Below, piece after piece: positions 8,805-15,694 of a stretch of DNA of 42,950 bases. The notes under the pieces are model-generated. The model was not told the origin of the DNA and searched no databases. It worked only from the letters and a program-made list of their open reading frames with translations. How positions within the stretch are numbered: the first letter of the stretch is position 1; each line of letters opens with the position of its first letter. The DNA is from Thiomicrospira microaerophila (GTDB taxonomy: Bacteria; Pseudomonadota; Gammaproteobacteria; Thiomicrospirales; Thiomicrospiraceae). Position numbers and translations under genes: made by a program. The DNA lies in contig NZ_JYNN01000024.1 of NCBI RefSeq assembly GCF_000934765.1, positions 1 to 42,950 on the forward strand. Reading direction: 5' to 3'.

Positions 8805-9940
8805 GCGCTCGGCTCCTTGTTTAACTGATTCAACGCTTGCTCAACAATGGTTTGTTGTTGCGCGGTTAAGGGTTCACCTTGGATTTGCTGATAGAAATCG
8901 GCAATCAGTTTGGGCGCATCGAGTTTGATGTGTTCGCGATTGGCCTGCCCGACCTGTTCTGGCTGTAAAAGGCGTTTTTCAATATGCAACACATTGGGGT
9001 AGACCTCGCGCAAGCGCCCCATCGGGTCGAGTAACGCGGTGGTATCGGCCAGTCTTACCATGACATAATCGTGGTTATGTGGGTCTTCTTTACCCTGTGC
9101 AATCACCTCGTCAAGCATGCCCTCAATAACACGCACATCACGCTGACTGCTGAGTGGCAAGTGTTGCTGTTCAACCAAGCCCTTTGAATCAAAGCTTAGT
9201 AGTGTGATGCCTTTATTGTGCTTATGCTCAGAAAAGCTGTACTTCAACGGTGAGCCAGAATAGCGAATATGTTGCGCACCCCGAAATTGTGGGCCGTGCA
9301 GATGCCCGAGCGCCACATAATCAAAATCAAGCATCGGTTCATACGACACACGATCTGAACCGCCAACAGAAAGCGTTTTTTCAGACTCAGAGGTTTGTGC
9401 GCCATCCACAAAACAATGGGACATTAAAACGGTAGGTAAAGACTTGTCGCGTGATTTCTGAATCCGCTCAACGAGAAAGCTATGCGCTTGGTCATAATCA
9501 TGGACGGGTTGATCAAACTGATTGCGCACACGCTCTGGGTCGGCAAAAGGAATGCCAAACACCTGAACTGTGATATCACCTTTTTGGAGGTGTACCGGTT
9601 CGCTCACTCGATTAAGGTCTGACAATATATGCAAACCGGTTTTTTGCAGTTGTTCAGCCGCAAAACCTAAACGCTCGGCGCTGTCGTGATTACCGCTGAT
9701 CATAATCATCGGTATATCCAGCGATGCGAAACGATTGACTATTTGATTAAGAAGGCGCACCGCTTCGGCTGGCGGCATGGAGCGGTCATAGATATCACCG
9801 GCAACCAGCAGGCCATCCACTTGATGAGTGATAGCATAGTCAATAATCTGGTCAAGCACACTGGCTTGCTCATCAAGCAAAGACTGATGGTGCAGTACGC
9901 GCCCTAAATGCCAGTCGGCGGTATGTATTAATTTAAGCAT
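8801..9940 (-). CDS. sbcD: Exonuclease subunit SbcD (Mre11-like nuclease)
   Basis: SbcD is the manganese-dependent phosphoesterase subunit of the SbcCD complex. It gives 379 residues, a usual length. The calcineurin-like metal motifs are in order: DWHLG at 9-13, GDIYDR near 48, GNHDS near 84, and a later LGHLHG. The start ATG at 9940 begins MLKLIHTADWH, the typical family N-terminus. It is the first gene of a minus-strand operon (sbcD, sbcC, helicase, unknown). It is divergent from the WYL regulator, and the 102 bases between them hold two inverted repeats. No copy of the CCAGGCCTGG palindrome occurs in this gene, unlike its operon partners. Confidence 0.95.
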   Translation of the reverse strand: MLKLIHTADWHLGRVLHHQSLLDEQASVLDQIIDYAITHQVDGLLVAGDIYDRSMPPAEAVRLLNQIVNRFASLDIPMIMISGNHDSAERLGFAAEQLQKTGLHILSDLNRVSEPVHLQKGDITVQVFGIPFADPERVRNQFDQPVHDYDQAHSFLVERIQKSRDKSLPTVLMSHCFVDGAQTSESEKTLSVGGSDRVSYEPMLDFDYVALGHLHGPQFRGAQHIRYSGSPLKYSFSEHKHNKGITLLSFDSKGLVEQQHLPLSSQRDVRVIEGMLDEVIAQGKEDPHNHDYVMVRLADTTALLDPMGRLREVYPNVLHIEKRLLQPEQVGQANREHIKLDAPKLIADFYQQIQGEPLTAQQQTIVEQALNQLNKEPSA

Positions 9941-9980
9941 CTAACCCCCCATTTTAAGAAACCACTTACATTTGCAGCAA

Positions 9981-10003
9981 AACAGTTAAATTTTTTAACT
10001 GTT
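9981..10003. promoter_or_regulatory. Perfect 10-3-10 inverted repeat, candidate WYL-regulator operator
   Basis: The arms AACAGTTAAA and TTTAACTGTT are exact reverse complements separated by TTT. The repeat lies between the divergent sbcD and WYL genes, where it could control both. BrxR and CapW, the closest known regulators by motif, bind inverted repeats of this kind upstream of their own genes. That this one is the operator is inference. Confidence 0.6.
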
Positions 10004-10004
10004 A

Positions 10005-10025
10005 ATGATAATATAACCTTATCAT
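10005..10025. promoter_or_regulatory. Second inverted repeat in the divergent promoter
   Basis: The 7-base arms ATGATAA and TTATCAT are separated by seven bases, 17 bases upstream of the WYL start. The region contains GATAAT and TATAAC, either of which could be a -10 element for the WYL gene. It could be a second operator half or simply AT-rich promoter sequence. Confidence 0.35.
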
Positions 10026-10042
10026 AAAAAAGGCAAATTAAA

Positions 10043-10876
10043 ATGATTAAAGACTATAACGATTTAAAGTGGGACGCCATTCAACGGATGGAGGAAGTTG
10101 AGCGTTGTTTATTTTGGCAGGGAAGCCTTGGGCGAACCGAACTTGCACTAAGACTGCGTATGTCAAATCCACAAACAACCGCTATCTTAAAACAATATCA
10201 GCAACTCAACCCCGGTAAAATAGGGCTAAACAATTCCTCTAAACGCTATGAAGTAAATGATTCGGTCAAAAACCTGTTTTACACGCCCTCTCTAAGTGAT
10301 CTAGATTCACATAGCGACACGTTTGAAATTGATAGTTATGCCATGTCAGCACCCTCACGCCGCACCCCGATGGATGTAGTGCGCAACGTGGCACGCACCA
10401 TCTATCAAAATAAAAGTATCGACATTTTTTACCATTCTCATAACGAGCCTAACGGTAAACGACGCCGCATCACCCCGCACACATTTGTCACCACGACCCG
10501 ACGCACGCACATTCGGGCCTGGTGCCATGAAAGCAAAGGATTTCGTGACTTTATAGTGGGGCGTATCAGTGAAACAGGCACGCAAAGTGAACCTGGCCAA
10601 ACCCTTATGTCTGATGAGGCCTGGCATACGCTGTTGATCCTGAAACTCAAACCGAACCCTAAGCTTGATAGCGCACAGAAGAAATTAATCGAAATGGATT
10701 TTGAAGTGCAGGAGGGCGTACGTGAGATCAAAGTCAAACAAGCCTTACTCTGGTACTACTTTGAACTTTATAACCTGTGGCCTGAACATCAAATCCAAGA
10801 CCCCAAGCATCAACCGGTCATTCTTGGCAATATCGACATTATGGCGTTTTTAAACAAAGTGCCAACTAAAAAGTGA
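10043..10876 (+). CDS. WYL-domain transcriptional regulator, BrxR/CapW-like
   Basis: The 277-residue protein has an N-terminal winged helix (about 10-70) and a central WYL domain. The stretch THIRAWCHES followed by GFRDFIVGRIS matches the R-A-Y/W-C and F-R-D-F pattern I associate with the BrxR and CapW subfamily. Those proteins repress BREX and CBASS phage-defence loci. It is divergent from sbcD, and a perfect inverted repeat lies just upstream, so autoregulation and control of the sbcDC-helicase operon are likely. The start at 10043 has a weak AAGG-type ribosome site. Two degenerate palindrome copies (near 10507 and 10617) fall in this gene. The WYL assignment is firm; the defence role is inferred from the family and neighbours. 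Confidence 0.85.
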   Translation: MIKDYNDLKWDAIQRMEEVERCLFWQGSLGRTELALRLRMSNPQTTAILKQYQQLNPGKIGLNNSSKRYEVNDSVKNLFYTPSLSDLDSHSDTFEIDSYAMSAPSRRTPMDVVRNVARTIYQNKSIDIFYHSHNEPNGKRRRITPHTFVTTTRRTHIRAWCHESKGFRDFIVGRISETGTQSEPGQTLMSDEAWHTLLILKLKPNPKLDSAQKKLIEMDFEVQEGVREIKVKQALLWYYFELYNLWPEHQIQDPKHQPVILGNIDIMAFLNKVPTKK

Positions 10877-10891
10877 AAACCGCGATAACTC

Positions 10892-10919
10892 GATTGGCTT
10901 TAGTCCGACAGGCTCCTAG
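10892..10919. repeat. 28-bp intergenic repeat, copy 1
   Basis: The sequence starts GATTGGCTTTAGTCCGACAG and ends GGCTCCTAG. Related copies lie at 20113-20140, 21098-21125 and, inverted, at 27331-27358. This copy sits between convergent genes and supplies the TAG stop codon of the MazF-like toxin. It could be a solo insertion-sequence end or a short dispersed repeat; no transposase is nearby. Confidence 0.7.
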
Positions 10920-11224
10920 CTAAGCATTTGAATCATTGTTTTATGCCAAACAGCCAAAGGAATCACACCCATCTTCTTTTTAAGGCGCTTTTTATCAATC
11001 GTTCTGACCTGATCAAGCAATATACGTGCTTGCTTACCGGCTAATGTGGTTTCAGGTCTACAGCCTAGTGGTTGCCCTTTTGAGGTAATAGGTGCAACAA
11101 TCACCCTTGGTAAAGCGTTGTTCATGTCGTCAGGCGATACAATCAAACAGGGGCGCGTTTTGCTGATTTCACTGCCTAATGTGAGGTCAAGTTCAACCCA
11201 GTACACTTCACCACGACTTACCAT
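10916..11224 (-). CDS. MazF/PemK-type endoribonuclease toxin
   Basis: The 102-residue protein begins MVSRGEVYWVELD and carries KTRPCLIVSPDDMN and VIVAPITS, the conserved core of the MazF/PemK/ChpB family. These toxins cut mRNA when freed from their antitoxin. The gene overlaps the end of the upstream antitoxin gene by seven bases, the usual coupled arrangement. Its stop codon lies inside a dispersed repeat, so the repeat may have replaced a few original C-terminal codons. The length is near normal (about 105-115), and no key region is obviously lost. Confidence 0.9.
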   Translation of the reverse strand: MVSRGEVYWVELDLTLGSEISKTRPCLIVSPDDMNNALPRVIVAPITSKGQPLGCRPETTLAGKQARILLDQVRTIDKKRLKKKMGVIPLAVWHKTMIQMLS

Positions 11225-11457
11225 TCCCAGTCCTCTTGTTCGGTTTCTAAGTCGGTCATGCTTGCCAGTGGTTGATCATCTTTTAGCGGGTCGTAACCAT
11301 CAAACCATCCCACTCTAGGATTTTCGCTTGGTTTGAGCAATAGTGCGCCATCTTGAACCAGCATTTCAATAGGCTGATCTAGGTGTAGCTGTTCAATAAT
11401 CGGGGCGGGAATAATCACGCCCCTTGAATTGCCAATTTGTCTTAATGCGGTTTGCAT
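11218..11457 (-). CDS. MazE/AbrB-type antitoxin
   Basis: This encodes 79 residues. The N-terminal swapped-hairpin AbrB/MazE DNA-binding fold is recognisable from RQIGNSRGVIIPAPIIEQL (about 6-24). The acidic C-terminus ending TEQEDWEW is the kind of tail that wraps around and blocks a MazF toxin. It is the first gene of the toxin-antitoxin pair, and antitoxin and complex normally repress their own promoter. The start at 11457 is followed downstream by the toxin gene with a seven-base overlap. It probably stabilises this part of the island. Confidence 0.88.
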   Translation of the reverse strand: MQTALRQIGNSRGVIIPAPIIEQLHLDQPIEMLVQDGALLLKPSENPRVGWFDGYDPLKDDQPLASMTDLETEQEDWEW

Positions 11458-11680
11458 GGTGCGGGCCTTTTGTGGTTTAACTAGGTTTTAACATTGTATA
11501 AACTATTTTAAAGCGCGTTCGACTTTATCACAAGGTTCAAGTGCTCCAATTTTTTGGATTCCCCACTTATCTTCAAATCCCGGAAGACACAGTTCAGGCT
11601 CCCTATGCACTCTGCACAGTCTTCGATTCAGAAACATATTTATTTGGACTGCTCGTTGAGCTCTAATTAGAACTAGGTGA

Positions 11681-11923
11681 ACGACGACGGGGTTTTACGC
11701 GGGATTCGATAAATTAAGGGTCGAAAGTCAAAAAAAACGCATCACTATCTATCTTGATGAAGATGTTGTTGAAGGTTTTAAATTAAAAGCTTTAGAGCTT
11801 GGAACTGGGTATCAAACTGAGATTAATCGTGTACTTAAACAGTATTTGGGGTCTGGCGGTTCAAGTTTAGAAGAAGTTGTAAGACGGGCGGTTAGAGAAG
11901 AACTGTCTCATGCTAAGCATTAA
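11681..11923 (+). pseudogene. BrnA-like ribbon-helix-helix antitoxin remnant
   Basis: An open frame without ATG, GTG or TTG runs from a stop at 11678 to TAA at 11921. It encodes KKRITIYLDEDVVEGFKLK and then GTGYQTEINRVLKQYL, a good match to the ribbon-helix-helix of BrnA/DUF4415 antitoxins. In BrnTA loci the BrnT toxin gene lies just upstream; none is present in the 220 bases before it. The start and the partner seem to have been lost. A non-standard start such as ATT cannot be excluded. Confidence 0.6.
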
Positions 11924-12170
11924 GGTTTACATCCTCTGGGCGTGAATCTGGGATGTGAATGCGCATAAGCGTTAATATTTAAAAAAAGAGGCCTGAGCTG
12001 CACCATCACATGCTTAGCCGGTTGTTCTCAGCGAATCGAAGAAAGCGAAGCTAAACATTCGGTGCAGGACTATCAATAGAGCTTTGCCCTATCAATTTAA
12101 AACAGGATTACGTGGCTTTCAATCTAACGTGTTAAAATGATTAAACTATCAAAATCAACGGGAACGCTGG

Positions 12171-13748
12171 ATGAAAAAACTGCCGATTGGAATTCAAACC
12201 TTCGCTAAAATCCGTGAAGACGATTTTGTCTATGTCGATAAAACCCCACTGGTCTATCAAATGGTGCAATCGGCTGGAGCTTTTTTTCTCTCGCGTCCAC
12301 GTCGGTTTGGTAAAAGTTTGTTGGTCGATACCCTTAAAGAATTGTTTGAAGGCAACCAGGCCTGGTTCCAAGGTTTGTACATTGAAGATAAATGGGATTG
12401 GGCTAAAACCTATCCGGTGGTGCATTTAAATTTTGCTAATGGCGTGATTGAATCGCGTGCGGATTTAGATCAGTTAATCTACAACCTGTTAAAAGACAAT
12501 CAGCGACGACTAAACATCACCTGTGATCAATTTTCACTGCACGACCCGGCTGGGTGTTTGACTCGATTAATTCAAGCGGCCGCCGACCATTACCAACAAA
12601 AAGTGGTGGTACTCGTTGATGAATATGACAAACCGATACTCGACAACATCGACAAACCCGAACTGGCCGCCTCCATCCGTGATGGATTAAAAAACATTTA
12701 TTCGGTGCTTAAAGGCCAAGATGCTTATCTCCAGTTCGTGTTTATGACAGGCGTCACCAAATTCTCCAAAGTGAGCCTGTTTAGCGGCATGAACCAGCTC
12801 AAAGACATCACACTCGATGCCCGTTATGCCACGATTTGCGGTTACACCCAGTCAGACCTTCACAACCAGTTTTCTGAGCATCTTGAAGGGGTGGATTGGG
12901 CTAAACTCAAAGACTGGTACAACGGCTATCAATTTCTCGGTGAGCCGGTGTACAACCCGTATGATATCCTGCTGTTTATCAGCGAAAACCATACCTACCG
13001 CAACCACTGGTTTGAAACCGGTAATCCCAGCTTTCTGCTCAAGCTGTTCCGCAAACAGCGCTACTTTTTACCCGACCTGGCGCAGATTGAAGTGGGCGAA
13101 GAAGTGTTGGACTCGTTTGATGTTGAACAGATCAATCCGATTACTTTACTTTATCAAGCGGGTTATCTCACGATTGCCAAAACAACCGAGAAACGCCAGC
13201 GATTACGGTTTCATTTAAAAGTACCGAACTTTGAAGTACAACAAGCGCTTTCTGATCATTTTGCGGATCTTTACAGCCAAACCCAACCTGAACTGCGTTT
13301 ACATCGACAAGATAGCCTGTATGATGCGTTTGAGTCGGCTGACTTCCCCGCCATCCAACACCAAATCGAATCGCTGTTCGCGGCGATTCCTTGGCGCAAC
13401 TTCACCCAAAATGATTTACCTGATGCGGAAGGTTATTATGCCTCGGTGCTGTTTGCTTGGCTCTCCAGTATTAATGCCGTTATCACGCCTGAAGACATCA
13501 ACCACCACGGACAGGCGGATATGACCATTATGCTCGTCGATCACATCTATATCACCGAATTCAAACTCGACAAAACCCAAGACTATCAAGCCCAAAGCCC
13601 CAACCCGGCGTTGCAACAAATCCAAACCAAAAACTACGCGCAAAAATACCTCGCCCAACAACAAGCCGGTAAACAGATACATCAACTGGGGTTAATATTT
13701 AATACACACGCCCGCAACCTCGTGCAAATCGACTGGCAAACCCTATAA
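12171..13748 (+). CDS. AAA-ATPase-like protein with C-terminal PD-(D/E)XK-type domain, copy 1
   Basis: The 525-residue protein starts MKKLPIGIQTF, the hallmark N-terminus of the AAA-ATPase_like/DUF1703 family. SRPRRFGKSLLVDT (near 44-57) is the P-loop and VVVLVDEYDKPILD the Walker B strand. The C-terminal third ends in HIYITEFKLDKTQ, the nuclease-like half whose E-x-K fits a PD-(D/E)XK core. The family is widespread and often duplicated, and its biological role is not settled. A close paralogue in the same orientation lies at 24858-26435. At 12355-12366 this copy carries the island palindrome (reads GNQAWF), whereas the paralogue has GNQTLF there. That difference makes the palindrome look like a later change. 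Confidence 0.9.
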   Translation: MKKLPIGIQTFAKIREDDFVYVDKTPLVYQMVQSAGAFFLSRPRRFGKSLLVDTLKELFEGNQAWFQGLYIEDKWDWAKTYPVVHLNFANGVIESRADLDQLIYNLLKDNQRRLNITCDQFSLHDPAGCLTRLIQAAADHYQQKVVVLVDEYDKPILDNIDKPELAASIRDGLKNIYSVLKGQDAYLQFVFMTGVTKFSKVSLFSGMNQLKDITLDARYATICGYTQSDLHNQFSEHLEGVDWAKLKDWYNGYQFLGEPVYNPYDILLFISENHTYRNHWFETGNPSFLLKLFRKQRYFLPDLAQIEVGEEVLDSFDVEQINPITLLYQAGYLTIAKTTEKRQRLRFHLKVPNFEVQQALSDHFADLYSQTQPELRLHRQDSLYDAFESADFPAIQHQIESLFAAIPWRNFTQNDLPDAEGYYASVLFAWLSSINAVITPEDINHHGQADMTIMLVDHIYITEFKLDKTQDYQAQSPNPALQQIQTKNYAQKYLAQQQAGKQIHQLGLIFNTHARNLVQIDWQTL

Positions 13749-13802
13749 TCCATTCAACTAGACTGGTTAACAACCTCGTTCCAACGCTGTGCGTCACGGC
13801 CA

Positions 13803-14001
13803 TTAAGTTAAGAAACCTGTCATTGCGAGACGCGGCAATCTCTCAAGGTCGCGCACGACCTGCAGTCTGCCAGAGATTGCCACGGCCTACGGCCTCGCAA
13901 TGACTAATTTTTTACCTAGCGTCGTCATCCTGCGCGAAGTCGCTCAGGGTGATAGGTCAATGAGGGAAACAGGTCTAGTTTCTCCATAATCCTTAACTTA
14001 A
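13803..14001. repeat. Nested inverted-repeat (REP/MITE-like) element
   Basis: The outer arms are TTAAGTTAAG (13803-13812) and CTTAACTTAA (13992-14001). Inside lies a large hairpin with arms GTCATTGCGAG (13819-13829) and CTCGCAATGAC (13894-13904). Within that are matching GGCAATCTCT/AGAGATTGCC and AGGTCG/CGACCT arms. A second small hairpin, TCATCCTG with CAGGGTGA, follows near 13925-13952. Both cores resemble dispersed REP-type repeats common in proteobacterial genomes. It could form a strong structure in RNA or be a non-autonomous mobile element. Confidence 0.6.
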
Positions 14002-14157
14002 TAGCAGAGAGTTAATGATGCGTGTTAAACAAGGGTAGGTAGACTTGATGATTAGGATTTCGGCTTGTCTTCTTGGTTTAAGCGATTCATTAAGTCTTTT
14101 ACCGATATACTCGCGATTCCAGCTGCTTTTTTTAGCTTTTCAATAAGTTTACTATGT

Positions 14158-14205
14158 AAAAAAGAAATATGGCTTTGCTATTGCTGCATAGCTTATTTCT
14201 TTTTT
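14158..14205 (-). terminator. Stem-loop with T-tract after the par-rep genes
   Basis: The 12-base arms AAAAAAGAAATA and TATTTCTTTTTT are exact complements, with extra CTATG-type pairing in the loop. Read on the minus strand, the stem ends in a T-rich run. It lies about 60 bases beyond the stop of the replication-like gene, a sensible place for intrinsic termination. The stem is AT-rich, so the strength is uncertain. Confidence 0.4.
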
Positions 14206-14263
14206 AAGCTTCGTTAGAAGATTTATTATATATCTGCAAATTTTGCACCCCTACTTTCTTTTC

Positions 14264-15250
14264 TTAGACTGAAACTTTATGAAATGAAATTAATCCTTCA
14301 ATCTGATTTTGTTGATAGCCAGCTGGTGTTCTCCATGTGTTGTCTTTAATAAGTTTTAAAGCATGGTTTATACAATGAAATGTTGTTCCTTTAAAATCCT
14401 TATACCAACCAAATCTGATCGCCCACAAAATTTCTTTGTGATACTTTTCTTGTTCTGTTGCAGACTTGAATAGGCCAATATTTTTTAACCTTGTCATTAA
14501 TGATTTGGAATCGATTGCACGCACAAACCTGAACGGTGATTTTGAGTCTTTACGCTTTGAAGGTTGCGTTGTTTGTACTTCATTTAATCTCTTGTCATTA
14601 ACTTTGGTGGTTCTAAGTTCAATCTGTTTGATTAGATTAGACTCATCTTCACGAAGTTTAGATATTGCTTGGCATGCTTCATCGTTAAAGGTGAAGCATT
14701 TTTTTAGCATAAGTTTTGGAGAAAAGTCTTTGGGTAGGCTTGGAGATAATTCTTTTATTTTGATTTGAATTAATTTTAACTTTGTTCTTAATAAATCGAC
14801 ATCATTTTGTTCGGATGTTTTTTCACTGCTATCAGATATAACCGACGCTACATTTTCTTTTCGCTCAATAGATTTAATATTTGTTGCCTTAAATCTGGGT
14901 TTTACTAGATTTTTGATTTCACTGCTAAGGTTTATTGTGTAAAGAGTCCCTTTTTGATTGCTGCCATCTTTAGACAGCAGACCTAGTTCCACAAGCTTTT
15001 GAATCGAGCTTATAACGGTTCGTTCTTTAATTGATGTGAACTCAGATATAAGACTTGTGCTTAATCTAATTCTGAGGTTTTTCAATGCGCGCGTAGGCCG
15101 CTGTATTGCAAAGCCAATAACTCGCTCAATAATAAGCCGTTGTGAAGCGTTTAAATTGAAAGTGTTTAGCCATTTTATCGTTGATAGTGGCAGGGCAAAG
15201 TAAATGTCATCATGCATTACACTATCAAGCTCTTTACTTGTTAAATTCAT
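14264..15250 (-). CDS. Replication-initiator-like winged-helix protein
   Basis: The 328-residue protein has an N-terminal helix-turn-helix region (about 30-100: SQRLIIERVIGFA, then TVISSIQKLVELGLLSK). This arrangement resembles the DNA-binding domain of phage O-type and plasmid Rep proteins, in which a winged helix is followed by a loosely conserved charged tail. The middle is Lys/Ser-rich and poorly structured. It lies downstream of parA and parB on the same strand, with a 445-base gap that carries repeats. That fits a plasmid replication and partition module. GGAAGAAG lies just before the ATG at 15250. The gene and its flanks are visibly AT-rich compared with the rest of the window. Replication initiation is inferred; a plain transcription regulator is the alternative. 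Confidence 0.6.
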   Translation of the reverse strand: MNLTSKELDSVMHDDIYFALPLSTIKWLNTFNLNASQRLIIERVIGFAIQRPTRALKNLRIRLSTSLISEFTSIKERTVISSIQKLVELGLLSKDGSNQKGTLYTINLSSEIKNLVKPRFKATNIKSIERKENVASVISDSSEKTSEQNDVDLLRTKLKLIQIKIKELSPSLPKDFSPKLMLKKCFTFNDEACQAISKLREDESNLIKQIELRTTKVNDKRLNEVQTTQPSKRKDSKSPFRFVRAIDSKSLMTRLKNIGLFKSATEQEKYHKEILWAIRFGWYKDFKGTTFHCINHALKLIKDNTWRTPAGYQQNQIEGLISFHKVSV

Positions 15251-15477
15251 GTCTTCTTCCTATTGTGAAGAAGATAATTAAGGTAATAACCAGCAGCTTC
15301 GGCTTGTTATTGAAAATGTATAGACATAGTTATACCTTCTCAATGACCCGAAAATTTGAAATTATTGAACTTAACGTGGAGCAGGGCTTTACCTGGTGAA
15401 GAAAATTCAGTAGAATAGAAATTGTCGCAAATCTAGTGCTACGGATGTTTTCAACATTACTCTAGTTCTAGTTCTAA

Positions 15478-15509
15478 CCCTAGCGAGATACGCCAATATC
15501 TTGCTAGGG
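15478..15509. repeat. Imperfect hairpin in the par-rep gap
   Basis: CCCTAGCGAGATA and TATCTTGCTAGGG pair with one mismatch around a short loop. It is preceded by TCTAGT direct repeats. It could be a terminator for the parAB transcript or a protein-binding site of an origin. Confidence 0.45.
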
Positions 15510-15550
15510 TCATCCTTAAATATCTTTCTTGATTAATCTCAAAAAATGCC

Positions 15551-15692
15551 TTTGTAAATCCTATTAAAAGTTAATCTTTACAGCTGTAAAGAATCGCTGA
15601 ACCCCTTTGTTTATAAGGCTTGCAGCGTTTTTTTGTATTCTCTGTAAAGCAGTTAAATATTGTAAAGTTTTAAATAAAAAAGCGCTGTAAAA
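15551..15692. promoter_or_regulatory. Candidate parS-like centromere
   Basis: A perfect 18-base palindrome, TCTTTACAGCTGTAAAGA (15575-15592), is accompanied by half-sites TTGTAAA (15552-15558), TGTAAAG (15643-15649 and 15661-15667) and CTGTAAAA (15685-15692). The cluster begins directly after the parB stop. In P1-type plasmids parS also lies just downstream of parB. Binding by this ParB is inferred. Confidence 0.55.
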
Positions 15693-15694
15693 AA

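Larger units (their letters stand above)
13749..14263. other. 515-base gene-free region with REP-like repeats and a terminator
   Basis: No coding region is supported. The segment holds two REP-like hairpins inside a 10-base inverted repeat (13803-14001) and an AT-rich stem-loop near its right end. The rest shows nothing recognisable. Confidence 0.5.
15251..15694. other. 444-base repeat-rich gap between parB and the Rep-like gene (possible origin/centromere)
   Basis: No gene is supported. The left part contains overlapping TCTAGT direct repeats (about 15460-15476) and a hairpin (15478-15509). The right part contains an 18-base palindrome and several TGTAAAG half-sites. A Rep-like gene on one side and parB on the other make it the natural place for an origin or partition site. 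Confidence 0.45.

Noticed and set aside
12817-13218. 133-codon plus-strand frame
   Set aside because: It is a shifted frame inside AAA/PD-(D/E)XK copy 1; the same shadow appears in copy 2, showing it follows from the real frame.
13819-13904. A tRNA or small RNA gene
   Set aside because: The strong fold comes from nested inverted repeats of REP type; there is no T-loop or anticodon-arm pattern.
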